Part shown: piece after piece, positions 6,424 to 16,179 of the stretch
How positions within the stretch are numbered: position 1 is the first letter of the stretch
Layout: each line of letters starts with the position of its first letter
NCBI GenBank assembly: GCA_041398825.1
Contig: JAWKTX010000012.1
Location: 1-64,000, forward strand
Length of the DNA: 64,000 bases
Direction: 5' to 3'
Source: Planctomycetaceae bacterium
Lineage (GTDB): Bacteria; Planctomycetota; Planctomycetia; Planctomycetales; Planctomycetaceae
Translations under genes and position numbers: made by a program
The notes under the pieces: generated by a model
Told to the model about the DNA's origin: nothing
Seen by the model: the letters and a program-made list of their open reading frames with translations, nothing else
Databases searched by the model: none

Positions 6424-7827
6424 ATGAGTAATGCGACTCGCAGCCGAATACCGATTTCCTTCAGCGCGTCATCTGTGCTGCAGTTTCTGGGGGCAATCGC
6501 TTCGTTCCTTGCTGCGTGGGTGTTGCCGCTGAACTTTCCGGAGTTTGGCGGAAATACATCCACCATCCTGAATATTGTGGGCGCCGCGTTTCTGCTGATC
6601 GGCATTGTGAATCTGTTCGTTGGGCAGCGCATCGTTGCCATGATGCAGCGAGCGGGGATGCGGTCGCGTGTGTTGCTGCCCCGTGAAGGGATCGTTTACC
6701 TGGGCGTCATGCTGATGCTGGCAGTGGCTGCTTTGCTTGGGCATTCGAACATGTTGTTGCTGGTCTTCGGAATGATGGCGGGCCCTTTTGTTTTGAACGG
6801 GTGGGTCGTCATTCTGATGCTGCAAAAGGTGGCAGTGACGCGTGACGCGCCGGAATCGGTGAGCGCTGGTGCGGTGTTCAGTGTTCAGATGACGCTTTCC
6901 AATGGAAAACGCCTGATGTCGTCGCGTCTGATTGAAGTGCGTGATGTGATTGAGGGGTCTCAGGTTCGTGAGGAGGCCGAGATCACATTTGTTCGTGTTC
7001 CGCCCCGATCGGTTCGCACGGGTAGCTATCAATTACAAATCCGAAAGCGTGGTATCTACAGGCTTGGTCCCATCCGCGTGAGTTCTCGTTTTCCGCTGGG
7101 TATCGGCGAACGCGGGATGGTGGTGAATGACCGCACGGAATTGATTGTGCATCCGGCCATCGGAAGACTGAATCCACGCTGGATGAAACGTGAACGCGAA
7201 TATGCCGAATCGATCAACAAATCGACATCTCGTCGAGGCATCTTCGATGACGAGTTCCATCGGATTCGGGAGTTCCGGACTGGCGACAATCCGCGATCTA
7301 TTCACTGGCGCAGTTCTGCTCGCCGCGGTATGCTGCTGATGCGGGAATTCGAGCAGCAGCGAGAATCAGATATGGTTGTGCTGCTGGATCTGTTTGACAG
7401 CCAGAAGCTCTCTTTTGAAGAGTCCGAACGGGCCATCAGCCTGGCGGCGACGTTATGTGTCGAACAGACGCGTCGCGGTTCAACGGGTTTATTTCGGCTG
7501 ATCATCGCGGGCGAAACGGTTTCGAGCGTGCAGTGTCCTGGCGCGTCGCGATTTCGTGAGGCCGCTCTGAATTCGCTGGCCATCACGAAGACGTCACCGA
7601 AAGCATCGCTTGAGTTGCTTTTTGATTCTGCGGAAGAGGATGGCGGTCACGGCAGCGAACGCTACCTGCTGATTACGCCCAGAGCTGGTGAGGCCAAAGA
7701 ATTGCTGGCAAATCGAACGGGGTCTTCGTCGTCCCGCATGGGTTCGATTCTTTCGAGGACGACGATCATCGATGCCCATCGCGAGCAGCTGGATGAAGTC
7801 TTCACTCTGTCGGAGGACGATCAGTGA
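6424..7827 (+). CDS. DUF58 domain protein
   Basis: A 467-residue membrane-anchored protein. Four hydrophobic segments (about residues 17-35, 43-62, 88-108, 113-132) form two hairpins, followed by a beta-rich region and the DUF58 core with RIREFRTGDNPRSIHWRSSA near residue 280, the family signature, and a von Willebrand-like DLFDSQ segment after it. DUF58 proteins usually sit with a MoxR ATPase and a transglutaminase. Here the transglutaminase follows with a 4-bp overlap (GTGA), so the two are co-translated, but no MoxR gene is next door. Role in the envelope or in assembling a metalloprotein complex is assumed from family context; no direct function is known. Confidence 0.9.
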   Translation: MSNATRSRIPISFSASSVLQFLGAIASFLAAWVLPLNFPEFGGNTSTILNIVGAAFLLIGIVNLFVGQRIVAMMQRAGMRSRVLLPREGIVYLGVMLMLAVAALLGHSNMLLLVFGMMAGPFVLNGWVVILMLQKVAVTRDAPESVSAGAVFSVQMTLSNGKRLMSSRLIEVRDVIEGSQVREEAEITFVRVPPRSVRTGSYQLQIRKRGIYRLGPIRVSSRFPLGIGERGMVVNDRTELIVHPAIGRLNPRWMKREREYAESINKSTSRRGIFDDEFHRIREFRTGDNPRSIHWRSSARRGMLLMREFEQQRESDMVVLLDLFDSQKLSFEESERAISLAATLCVEQTRRGSTGLFRLIIAGETVSSVQCPGASRFREAALNSLAITKTSPKASLELLFDSAEEDGGHGSERYLLITPRAGEAKELLANRTGSSSSRMGSILSRTTIIDAHREQLDEVFTLSEDDQ

Positions 7828-10400
7828 CTTCTCCGGGGAAACAACGAAAATCGTCGGACGAACGTCTGCGATCCGCATTCCATCGCAGCATCATGCTGAC
7901 GGCGTGTTTCAGTGCGTGCATTCTTTGTGGTGCCGAGGGGGCGTTGCTGCCTTCGGGGCTGACTCCTGTCATCGCTGTGGTGGCGTGGCTGTTCGTCGAA
8001 GAACTCAAGGTCTTTCGCCTGCCGATTCTGCTGGCGAACACGCTTGGGATTGTCGCTCTGGTGGCGGCGGCGTGGGAGTTTGTTTCGGGGGATATCGAAT
8101 CAAAACTGCTGTCGGGCGGTCACCTGATTGTTTATCTGACATGGATCGTTTTGCTGCTGCAAAAGAGCATGCGGCAGTATTGGTGGACGGTGACTTTGTG
8201 TCTGCTGCAACTGGCCGTGGCGGCGGTTTTGACCAGTCACTCCGGTTTTGGATCGGCGCTGATTGGCATGTTGTTCATGTTGATCTGGACGTTGTCTTTG
8301 TTTTCCTTTTACCGGGTGCTGCGTTCTGAAGACACCGTTGAAGAAGCGACATCAGATGTACGAGGAAATTCCGCGACACTTGCGGCAGGTTCCGGTGCGG
8401 ACAGTTCTGGTGCGGCAGAATCCTTGACCGGGAAGCCATCGTCGAACGCGTCATGGCGGAGCGGGTTGCGTTCCTGGTGGAGCTGGTTGCCCTGGAAGAA
8501 GAAATCATCGAGGCCGTCTACAGCGGTCGCTCGACTGATTGTTGTTACAGATGGACTTCAGCGGGACACGGACGAACACTGGATGAGCCTGCGATTTCGT
8601 GGCATGGTCTTCCTGTCGTTTCTGGTGTCTCTTTGCCTGTCATTTATCGTCTTCACCGCCTTTCCGCGAATGTGGGTGCCCGGTTCGCCATTTACATCGG
8701 GAGGCCACGAAGAAGGTCCCGGACGTCGAGGAATCTTTCATCGCACGGGATTCACCGAAAGTGTTCAACTGGGTGAAATTGGCAAATTATTGACGAGCAA
8801 CGGGCGAGTCTTTCAATTCGAAATTGCAGACGCTCGCACCAACAAGCCTGTCAACGTTGATATTTTTACGGCGGCAATGAATCTGGATGAGATTCGGTTC
8901 CGTGGCAATGCGATGGGGACCTACAAGGATGGGAAGTGGTCGAGGGGGCTGGATGAACGGCGTGTGAGGTTTGGTGAACGAGAATCTCCGGTCAGTGAAA
9001 AAGACATGGCGGATTACCGTGTGCGTGTGATTCAGGATCCTCCGGTCAGTCAGTTCGCCTTCGCCGTGTTTCCGATCAAGAACGCGCGCGCGGCCCCGGG
9101 ATCAGGATCAATTCTGCAGCGTGAAGTTACGGGTTCCCTGATTTGGGCGTCCGGGGCTGCTATCGATCAGAATGCGCCACGTGAATTTACATTCGAATGC
9201 GACCGTGCTCTTTCGGCTGTGAAAGGCGGATTTGAGCATTGGCAGGTGCCCAGCATGCTGGGCGAAGAATTACGAATTCGGATGCTGCGATACATCGATC
9301 GGTATGCCACGCACTTTTTTATCACCGATCATCTGCAGCGATCAGTCCCCCGGTTGTACAACATCGCCCATGAAATCTGTCCGACGACGAATGGTATGCC
9401 TCTGCCGGAGATCGATCGGGTCAATCGCGTCATGGCGTATCTTTCTCCGGAGAATGGATTTCGCTATTCGCTGACGCTGACACGGGAGGATCAGTCGATC
9501 GACCCGGTGGAAGACTTTCTGATGAATACAAAAGCGGGTCACTGCGAATACTTCGCATCAGCCTGCACCCTGCTGCTGCAGTCGGCCGGCGTTCCGGCTC
9601 GTCTGGTCAATGGGTTTTCAGGAAGCGAGCTGAACTCCGTTACCGGCAGGAACGAAGTGAAGCAACACCATTCGCATACGTGGGTCGAAGCCTGGGTCGA
9701 CGGCAACTGGTTGACCCTGGATCCCGTTCCAGCGTCGGATCGTCAGCAGGCGGTTTCGAGCGTGCAGAGCAGAAATCTTCTGACCGACCTTTCGACAGCG
9801 TTCAACGATCTGTGGAACGGCGGGATTCATAATATGACTCTGGAACGGCAGAAGGCCTTCTTCAATCCCGTTCTGGAGCTTGGCACGTCCGTTAAAGACA
9901 ACGTCGAAAAACAGGGGCTGTGGGAAGCGACCAAAGCCTTCTTTCGACATCTGTTCACGTCGCCCAGGAATCTGTTCAGTGTCTCGGGCGGTGTTGTTAC
10001 TTTCGTGCTGCTGCTTTTCGGCGCTGGCCTGTATCAGCTGCACCCGATTCGACGCCTGTTGAGTTTGCTGCAGATGTTGCGGCGACGGTTCAGTCATGAA
10101 GCCGTCGTGACAAAATCCGTGATTCGATTTTACGAACGGTTTCAGCAATTGTGTACCACCTACGGAATCACCTTCACGGATTCTTCGACTGCGTTGGAAA
10201 ACGCCAGCTCTGCAACACGGTTTCTCCATTCGCGACTGGGTGAATCGGAACTGGTCACCGTCCCCATGAGAATCGCCAGCGCATTTAATCGCGTGCGATT
10301 CGGACACGAAACGCTCGACGAACAGTCGATGTCCGTCATCGCGCGGGAACTGGACGCACTGGAGCAGGCATTACGGAATTCCACAACGGACCATTCCTGA
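7824..10400 (+). CDS. TgpA-like transglutaminase, polytopic membrane protein
   Basis: An 858-residue protein starting at GTG 7824. The N-terminal third is hydrophobic with about six membrane helices plus a low-complexity Ser/Ala loop (DUF3488-like). The periplasmic core domain has the transglutaminase triad: Cys in GHCEYFAS, His in HSHTWVEAW and Asp in LTLDPVP. A further helix (near residue 715, FSVSGGVVTFVLLLFG) and a cytoplasmic DUF4129-like tail follow. This order (helices, TGase, helix, tail) is the TgpA/YebA architecture. It forms an operon with the DUF58 gene and probably acts on an envelope peptide or protein substrate. Confidence 0.9.
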   Translation: MTSPGKQRKSSDERLRSAFHRSIMLTACFSACILCGAEGALLPSGLTPVIAVVAWLFVEELKVFRLPILLANTLGIVALVAAAWEFVSGDIESKLLSGGHLIVYLTWIVLLLQKSMRQYWWTVTLCLLQLAVAAVLTSHSGFGSALIGMLFMLIWTLSLFSFYRVLRSEDTVEEATSDVRGNSATLAAGSGADSSGAAESLTGKPSSNASWRSGLRSWWSWLPWKKKSSRPSTAVARLIVVTDGLQRDTDEHWMSLRFRGMVFLSFLVSLCLSFIVFTAFPRMWVPGSPFTSGGHEEGPGRRGIFHRTGFTESVQLGEIGKLLTSNGRVFQFEIADARTNKPVNVDIFTAAMNLDEIRFRGNAMGTYKDGKWSRGLDERRVRFGERESPVSEKDMADYRVRVIQDPPVSQFAFAVFPIKNARAAPGSGSILQREVTGSLIWASGAAIDQNAPREFTFECDRALSAVKGGFEHWQVPSMLGEELRIRMLRYIDRYATHFFITDHLQRSVPRLYNIAHEICPTTNGMPLPEIDRVNRVMAYLSPENGFRYSLTLTREDQSIDPVEDFLMNTKAGHCEYFASACTLLLQSAGVPARLVNGFSGSELNSVTGRNEVKQHHSHTWVEAWVDGNWLTLDPVPASDRQQAVSSVQSRNLLTDLSTAFNDLWNGGIHNMTLERQKAFFNPVLELGTSVKDNVEKQGLWEATKAFFRHLFTSPRNLFSVSGGVVTFVLLLFGAGLYQLHPIRRLLSLLQMLRRRFSHEAVVTKSVIRFYERFQQLCTTYGITFTDSSTALENASSATRFLHSRLGESELVTVPMRIASAFNRVRFGHETLDEQSMSVIARELDALEQALRNSTTDHS

Positions 10401-10472
10401 GATCGATTTCGGATCAGCGATTCGTATTCCCACCTCGGTTTCATTCACAATCTTGATTTCGCAGGCTGACGT

Positions 10473-10772
10473 ATGACACTGGATGAACTACAAAAACTGA
10501 TTGATCAGATGTATTCCCGAAAGGATCAGGCACGCGGAGTTGAAGGCACTTTTATGTGGCTGATGGAAGAAATCGGAGAACTGGCCGCAGCGCTCAGAGA
10601 ATCACCGAAGGAAGAGATCGCTCGTGAGTTTGCAGACGTTCTTGCCTGGCTGGCGACGATCGCAAATATTGCTGAAATCAATCTGACAGAAGCGATCCAG
10701 CAGAAATATGGCAATGGCTGTCCGGGGTGCGGGCAGATGATTTGTACCTGTGCCGAATCGGAAAAACCCTGA
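10473..10772 (+). CDS. MazG-like nucleotide pyrophosphohydrolase with Cys tail
   Basis: A 99-residue MazG-superfamily protein. The metal-binding helices are recognisable: EEIGELAAAL (E-x-x-E-L) and EFADVLAWLATIANIAEIN (E-x-x-D). Residues 80-94 add a cysteine cluster, CPGCGQMICTC, that is absent from ordinary MazG and would suit a zinc site. MazG-like enzymes hydrolyse (d)NTPs to monophosphates and clear modified nucleotides. It lies 72 bp after the transglutaminase gene and just before the SMP-30-like gene, with no obvious functional link to either. Confidence 0.85.
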   Translation: MTLDELQKLIDQMYSRKDQARGVEGTFMWLMEEIGELAAALRESPKEEIAREFADVLAWLATIANIAEINLTEAIQQKYGNGCPGCGQMICTCAESEKP

Positions 10773-10804
10773 ATCTTCGCCCGACATCGCAACGAGGTTG
10801 TACC

Positions 10805-11839
10805 ATGCCCGTACTCAATTCTGCAGACATGACCTGTGACTCTGAACGGCCTCCAGGAATGTGTGCAAAGCTCCTGATGTCTTTCGGTGTGGCGTGTCTG
10901 GCCCTTGTTGGCCGGATCAACTCGTGTGTTGCTGACGATCATCCCATTTTTGCTGCCGATGCTGCACGCGTACTTTGGGCGGATGGCGAGTTCACCGAAG
11001 GCGTTGCGGTTCGATCCGATGGCCTGGTCTTCTTCAGTGATATCCCGCGAAACGCCGCCGCAAGCGGTCGCATCTGGATGTACGACCCATCAACGACAAG
11101 GACGACCACGTTCTGTTTCGACAGCCACAAAAGTAACGGGCTGGTCTTTGATTCGGGCGATCGATTGTTCGCGTGCTGTGGAGCAAATGGCGGTTTGCGA
11201 GCGTTGTGCGAAGTATCCGGCACCGGCGTTGTCAAACCACTGGTAGATCGAATCGAAGGTCAAAGATTCAATTCTCCGAACGATCTGACAGTCGCGACAG
11301 ATGGAAGCATCTATTTTTCAGATCCACGTTATGTTGGGCAGGAACCGATGGAATTGTCAGAGATGGCTGTCTATCGGTTCGACCCTGCCACAGGGGCAGT
11401 CATCAGGGCATCTGCCGACGCATCTAAACCGAATGGTGTGGAAGCGTTGCCGGGTGGAAAACAAATGCTTGTGGCAGATACCAACAACGGTTGGGTCGGA
11501 CTTGCCGACTCACCAAAACAGGCCCCTGGCCCCATGCGTCTTTTGCTGTTCGAAATCACACAGAACCACACACTTACAAATCCCCGGACGCTGTTTGATT
11601 TTGGAACGGAAACGGGAATCGATGGAATGACAATCGACAGCCATGGACGCATCTTTGCAGCGGTTCGCTGTGAATCCCGGTTTGGCATTGGTGTCTTTGA
11701 TCTGCAGGGGAAAGAACTGGATTTCCTGACCACGTCGGAATTGCCAACCAACTGCAGTTTCGGGGTGGGGAACGATGCCGGCACTCTGTACATCACAGCA
11801 GGCGGATCTCTGCTCAGCATTGCGACTAAGAGCCCATGA
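10805..11839 (+). CDS. SMP-30 / gluconolactonase family protein, exported
   Basis: A 344-residue protein from ATG 10805, preceded by GAGG at a good distance. An open frame from GTG 10727 only adds non-coding-looking residues. A hydrophobic stretch (MCAKLLMSFGVACLALVG) serves as signal peptide. The mature part is a six-bladed propeller of the SMP-30 type: WADGEFTEGVAV, FSDIP, SNGLVFD, NSPNDLTVATDGSIYFSDP (the metal-binding Asn/Asp segment), KPNGVEALPGG and ETGIDGMTIDSHGRIF. Such enzymes open sugar lactones. In planctomycetes they accompany secreted sugar catabolism, which suits the sulfatases downstream. Confidence 0.88.
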   Translation: MPVLNSADMTCDSERPPGMCAKLLMSFGVACLALVGRINSCVADDHPIFAADAARVLWADGEFTEGVAVRSDGLVFFSDIPRNAAASGRIWMYDPSTTRTTTFCFDSHKSNGLVFDSGDRLFACCGANGGLRALCEVSGTGVVKPLVDRIEGQRFNSPNDLTVATDGSIYFSDPRYVGQEPMELSEMAVYRFDPATGAVIRASADASKPNGVEALPGGKQMLVADTNNGWVGLADSPKQAPGPMRLLLFEITQNHTLTNPRTLFDFGTETGIDGMTIDSHGRIFAAVRCESRFGIGVFDLQGKELDFLTTSELPTNCSFGVGNDAGTLYITAGGSLLSIATKSP

Positions 11840-12001
11840 CAAACTGATGAAGACCAAACGAACGGGAACCCGGCAAAATTGTGAGAGACCTCGTCACAGA
11901 ATCTACGGGCCACTGATGTCTCGCGGACGTGGCTGGTTTTCAATGGTCCACTCGCAGTCTGGCGAATGGACCGGTATCTCGGGATGCCCGGACGAGCCAT
12001 C

Positions 12002-12370
12002 ATGATGGAAGTACACATCAATCTTCAGGGATCGCTGGATTATCACTCCATTGCCGGGTACCTGAATTCGAATCTCCCGGACCTTTATGCGGCGCTGGAT
12101 TTCGACTTGTCGCACATCCATTCGAAGGCCATTATCAATCGATCGGAAATCAGCGTCACTGCGGTTCGGCAGGACGACGTCAGGCCTGAAATCTCCACGG
12201 CAATTGCAGTTGACTACGTCCTGCCATGGGAATTATTCGTCGCGTGCAATGACCATCGTGAAACCGGGGCGACGGCAAGAACGGTGCGTGGAGAACTGGA
12301 CGGCAATGTCCTGGTGTTGCGGCCGTTTATCCTGCCGGATGATAACAGTGCCGAGAGGTGGTTGCTGTAG
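12002..12370 (+). CDS. Conserved planctomycete protein of unknown function
   Basis: A 122-residue soluble protein starting at one of two adjacent ATGs (12002 or 12005); an in-frame ATG at 11966 is also possible. Composition and the patterned central stretch (LPDLYAALDFDLSHIHSKAIIN, then AVDYVLPWELFVACNDH) read as a real, compact domain. I recall similar short proteins in other planctomycetes but no assigned function. It stands alone between the SMP-30-like gene and the convergent DUF1549/1553 gene. Confidence 0.65.
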   Translation: MMEVHINLQGSLDYHSIAGYLNSNLPDLYAALDFDLSHIHSKAIINRSEISVTAVRQDDVRPEISTAIAVDYVLPWELFVACNDHRETGATARTVRGELDGNVLVLRPFILPDDNSAERWLL

Positions 12371-12491
12371 CCATGATCTTCAGGCTGGCTGATGCGATGG
12401 GGTCTATCCGTGCGGTGTTCGGGGTTGCTTCGGGAACCGGGCGAGGCTCCGGAGAATCGGGGATTCGCCCGAGGGCTGGACTGTGGTGGGC

Positions 12492-15400
12492 TTAGTCGAT
12501 GAACCGAAAGTCGGTGGATCCGAAGATGGCATGAAATACTTCAGACCAGGCTTCGACGGAATCCGGGCCGCAGTGTTTCAGATGCTCCATCAGCACCGAC
12601 CGTTCCTCCTGCGTTGCGTTGCGGGCCACTGTGAGCCGGAAGGCATCATCGAGGAGGCGTTCCAGAGACTGGTCTTCCCGCAGATCATCCACAGAAACAG
12701 TCTGAAGGAATCGTTCTGCGGACAATCTGGATTGCTGCGAGATGAACGGGCTGTTCATCAGGTACAGCGATTGGGCGGGCAATGTACCTGATGTTCTGCG
12801 CCCGGTGACAGTATTCGGATTCGCAATGTCGAATACGAAGAACAGATCGAGCATGGCATTGCGGAAGAACGGAACGAAGACGCTGCGAGCATTCACCGGG
12901 TGATCGTCGTGAACATAGCCGTTATCGTAGGTGGATAGTCGCCCAATTGTTCTTCCACTTGTCACTGTCAGATCCAGTTGACCGCTGATCATCAGCACCG
13001 AGTCTCGCAGCATTTCGGCATCGATACGGCGCTGAAATCCCCGGGTGAGAAGCATGTTGCCGGGGTCGGCAGACCTTGATGCTTCGACCACGGACGACAT
13101 TCGAAATGTGCGGGACAGGCACATTCGACGGATCAGTTTTCGAGGAGCCCACCCATCGTCATGCATAAACGAATGGGCCAGGAAGTCCAGCAGTTCCGGA
13201 TGCGTCGGGGGCTGACCTGTTGTTCCGAAATTGTCAGGATCGCGTACCAGCCCTTCACCCATCACGTGCATCCAGACTCGATTGACGAACACGCGTGCTG
13301 TCAGAGGATTGTCTTCAGAAGACAGCCATTCGGCCAGTTGCAGCCGACCACTTTGATCCGACGGAATCTCCGCAACAGCTGCAAGGGTGGCTCCTTCGGC
13401 ACCTTTATCGGTTTCCACCTGCCGACAGTGATTTACCGGGGTGGCGACCGTGAGGAAGCCCCGTGGAATAACTGGTCCAAGCCGGTGCGGGTCACCACGC
13501 AGATGCAAATGCCAGTCGGCCGGTTGAGATTCATCTTCAACACACATGGCCAACGGCAATTCTGGCTTGAGCTTCATGTGCGCGGCCAGTTCGGCTCGCA
13601 GCGACTTCAGCCGAGTCTCACGGTCCGCCTGTTCCTCTGCGCTGATCAGGCTCTTTTTAGAGCGAAGTTCGTCGTCCCCGGGTGACTTGACGTTTGCCAC
13701 AGTGTCCACGGGCAGGAACTGCACGGCATCCGCAATGACATAACCATCTGATGCACCAGACACGTCCACGACTACCACAGCAGGGCTATTGGCTGTGAAT
13801 TCATATTCACCAAGTTTCGTAAACACGCCATCAGCATTCGGGGCAAGCTGTTGATTGATTCGCACTTCCGTGGACCCATCTGCGTGATGTACAGTGACTG
13901 GCACCGATGCTGATCGGCTTGGGCTGAAGTTGTGGGCCATACGAACAGCCCATCGCCCCTCTGTCGGCAGCATTGCGGAATAACGAACCTGGATCCCGGT
14001 GCGGTCGTGACCGCTGTGATGGTATCCTGCTCCGACGAAAGGTGGCTGAATCGCTGACTGCTGCCATTCTCCCTGAAATTCTGCAGCAGAATCATCAACA
14101 ACGACACCCTGCAGGGAATCCAGTGCGATGCCGTTTCTGAGCTTCGCACGCGTATTCGTTTGCTGGTCCAGTGCGGCAATGCCGTCTTTGAGTTTCTTCT
14201 CTTTTTGCTGCCACAGTTCCAGCTGCGCCGGGTCGAAACCGGTTCGCAATTCGGTGGTGACGTAACCACTAACATTCCCGGGAGTCAGTGTGTGGGTGCT
14301 GCGGAAAATTCCGGCCAGCGCGTAGTAGTCGGACGCGGGGATGGGGTCAAACTTATGGTCGTGGCATCTTGCGCAACCCAGAGTCATCCCCATGAATGTT
14401 CGACCAACGGCGTGCACCTGTTCGTCGATCACATCCATCCGCAGCGATTCTTTATCCTGTTGCTCAAAGTTGATCGCTCCCATGATCAGATAACCTGAAC
14501 CAGTCACCTGGTCGTCTCGTTGTTTGTCAGTGCTGGCCGGCAGCAGGTCTCCGGCAATCTGTTCACGCACGAACTGATCGAAGGGCTTGTCGTCGTTGAA
14601 GGATCGAATTACGTAATCTCGGTACCGCCAGGCATGGGGATACATCAGGCTGCGGCCACCGCCGCTTGATTCTGCAAACCTTGCGACATCCAGCCAGTGA
14701 CGTCCCCAGCGCTCGCCGAATCGAGGTGAAGCCAGCATGTGATCGATTGTTTGTTCCATGGCCTGTTCGGGATCTATGTTCCATGCCGCCACAAATGTGT
14801 CGATCTGGTCGGGAGTCGGAGGCAGACCGGCGAGCACGAATGCAAGCCGCCGAATCAGTTCTTCGGGTGTTGCATCTTGTCCCGGTTTCACACCGTTTTT
14901 TTCATGTCCGGCTGCGACGAACGCATCAATGTCGGTGCGAGACCACGCGCGGGAGTCAGAGTTAAGGTCTGGCACCGGAGGTCTCTGGACTGGCCGGAAG
15001 CTCCAGAATTTCCTCCCTTTGTCCAAATCGACTGAGGAAGTCTTTGCTTCCACCTTTCCATGCCTTGGATCCACCAAACCATCGTTGATCCATTGTTCGA
15101 AGTCCCGAATGATCGCATCATTCAGGCGTTCATCCGGAGGCATCTGCAGAGATAAGTGCTTGAGTGCTTCGATGATCAGGCTGCCAGCAGCCTCACCAAC
15201 AACAACCGCTGCACCGGAGTCTCCACCTGCGAGCAGAGCGTCTCGGGAATCCACCCGCAAACCACCTTCTGATTTTGCGGTTTCGTTCGAATGGCATTTG
15301 TAGCAGTGCTGAATTAAGACTGGCCGGATGCGGCTTTCGAAGAACTCGAGTTTCTGCCGATCCTGAACTGTCTCTGGTGTGGTCCGGCCTGAAACTGTCT

Positions 15401-15527
15401 CCCGTACGGATTCGTCGGCGCTGTTGAATCCCACCGGCCACAGCAACATGAGGACGGAGAGAGCAGTGACAGCATAGGCTCGGGGGGGCCGTGTGGAATG
15501 AGAATCTGAAGTTGGCATCATCATCAC
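12492..15527 (-). CDS. Planctomycete cytochrome / DUF1549 / DUF1553 protein
   Basis: A 1011-residue secreted protein. A signal peptide (residues 15-37) follows a run of four Met codons. A PSCyt1 haem-binding segment has HCYKCHSNE (CxxCH) near residue 78. The DUF1549 domain contains RWGRHWLDVARFAESSG. A second CxxCH, LGCARCHDHKFDPI, lies near 388. A beta-sandwich insert at about 495-605 (EGRWAVRMAHNF ... DGYVIADAVQF) resembles the golvesin/xanthan-lyase C-terminal domain. DUF1553 follows from about 720 (NPLTARVFVNRVWMH, GLVRDPDNFG). These multidomain proteins abound in planctomycetes beside DUF1501 and sulfatase genes. They are thought to take part in degrading complex polysaccharides, but the reaction is unknown. 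Confidence 0.92.
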   Translation of the reverse strand: MMMMPTSDSHSTRPPRAYAVTALSVLMLLWPVGFNSADESVRETVSGRTTPETVQDRQKLEFFESRIRPVLIQHCYKCHSNETAKSEGGLRVDSRDALLAGGDSGAAVVVGEAAGSLIIEALKHLSLQMPPDERLNDAIIRDFEQWINDGLVDPRHGKVEAKTSSVDLDKGRKFWSFRPVQRPPVPDLNSDSRAWSRTDIDAFVAAGHEKNGVKPGQDATPEELIRRLAFVLAGLPPTPDQIDTFVAAWNIDPEQAMEQTIDHMLASPRFGERWGRHWLDVARFAESSGGGRSLMYPHAWRYRDYVIRSFNDDKPFDQFVREQIAGDLLPASTDKQRDDQVTGSGYLIMGAINFEQQDKESLRMDVIDEQVHAVGRTFMGMTLGCARCHDHKFDPIPASDYYALAGIFRSTHTLTPGNVSGYVTTELRTGFDPAQLELWQQKEKKLKDGIAALDQQTNTRAKLRNGIALDSLQGVVVDDSAAEFQGEWQQSAIQPPFVGAGYHHSGHDRTGIQVRYSAMLPTEGRWAVRMAHNFSPSRSASVPVTVHHADGSTEVRINQQLAPNADGVFTKLGEYEFTANSPAVVVVDVSGASDGYVIADAVQFLPVDTVANVKSPGDDELRSKKSLISAEEQADRETRLKSLRAELAAHMKLKPELPLAMCVEDESQPADWHLHLRGDPHRLGPVIPRGFLTVATPVNHCRQVETDKGAEGATLAAVAEIPSDQSGRLQLAEWLSSEDNPLTARVFVNRVWMHVMGEGLVRDPDNFGTTGQPPTHPELLDFLAHSFMHDDGWAPRKLIRRMCLSRTFRMSSVVEASRSADPGNMLLTRGFQRRIDAEMLRDSVLMISGQLDLTVTSGRTIGRLSTYDNGYVHDDHPVNARSVFVPFFRNAMLDLFFVFDIANPNTVTGRRTSGTLPAQSLYLMNSPFISQQSRLSAERFLQTVSVDDLREDQSLERLLDDAFRLTVARNATQEERSVLMEHLKHCGPDSVEAWSEVFHAIFGSTDFRFID

Positions 15528-15734
15528 TATTGCTCGAAAAATTCATTCGCGGACGTCATCGCGGCATTGGCGGTTGCTGTGCCATGGGATGAGTGCTGCT
15601 ATGATGGTGGCTTTGTCGCAGAAACTCCAGCCGATTACGCATCAATCCCAGGCTGGCTGCAGAACCTTCCTGACTGCAGCCGCAGGCAACCGATGCAGAT
15701 TTGGCCCCCCACATTTATCAAAGTTAGCAGGACC

Positions 15735-16163
15735 ATGAATTCGCCCTCTCCAATCCAGGTACGATATATCGATCACGTGACACTGATTGTCAGGGATGTT
15801 CAGGCGAGCCGCGATTTTTACGTGGGACTTCTGGGAATGCAGGAGGTCGAACGACCGGCGTTTTCATTCGGTGGTGCGTGGTTTCAGGCCGGGGCGACTC
15901 TGATACACCTGATTGAAGAACATGACCTGAGTGGCCCGGCGGGTTTTCCGGGGGACACCGTTCGTTCCAGCCGCAACCATCACTTCGCCTTCGAAGTCGA
16001 CGATGCCTGGCAGGCGGCTGAAACTCTGAAGTCTCTGGGGATTCCTCTTGTTGATGACGCCAAGCTTCGACCGGATGGTGCTGTTCAGGTTTTCATTGCC
16101 GACCCTGACGGTCACGTCGTTGAGCTTTCGACCAGCGCCGATGCGCTGGCCGCTCGGAAGTAA
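15735..16163 (+). CDS. VOC (glyoxalase/dioxygenase fold) protein
   Basis: A 142-residue vicinal-oxygen-chelate protein from ATG 15735 with AGGA six bases upstream; the longer open frame from TTG 15567 is not needed. Paired beta-alpha-beta-beta-beta modules show YIDHVTLIVRDVQASRDFYVGLLGM and HHFAFEVDD ... VFIADPDGHVVEL, with likely metal ligands His19, His82 and Glu near the end (HVVEL). Closest in style to glyoxalase I-like or fosfomycin-resistance-like proteins; substrate unknown. It converges on the sulfatase gene with only 16 bp between stops. Confidence 0.82.
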   Translation: MNSPSPIQVRYIDHVTLIVRDVQASRDFYVGLLGMQEVERPAFSFGGAWFQAGATLIHLIEEHDLSGPAGFPGDTVRSSRNHHFAFEVDDAWQAAETLKSLGIPLVDDAKLRPDGAVQVFIADPDGHVVELSTSADALAARK

Positions 16164-16179
16164 GCCCCGGCACACGATA

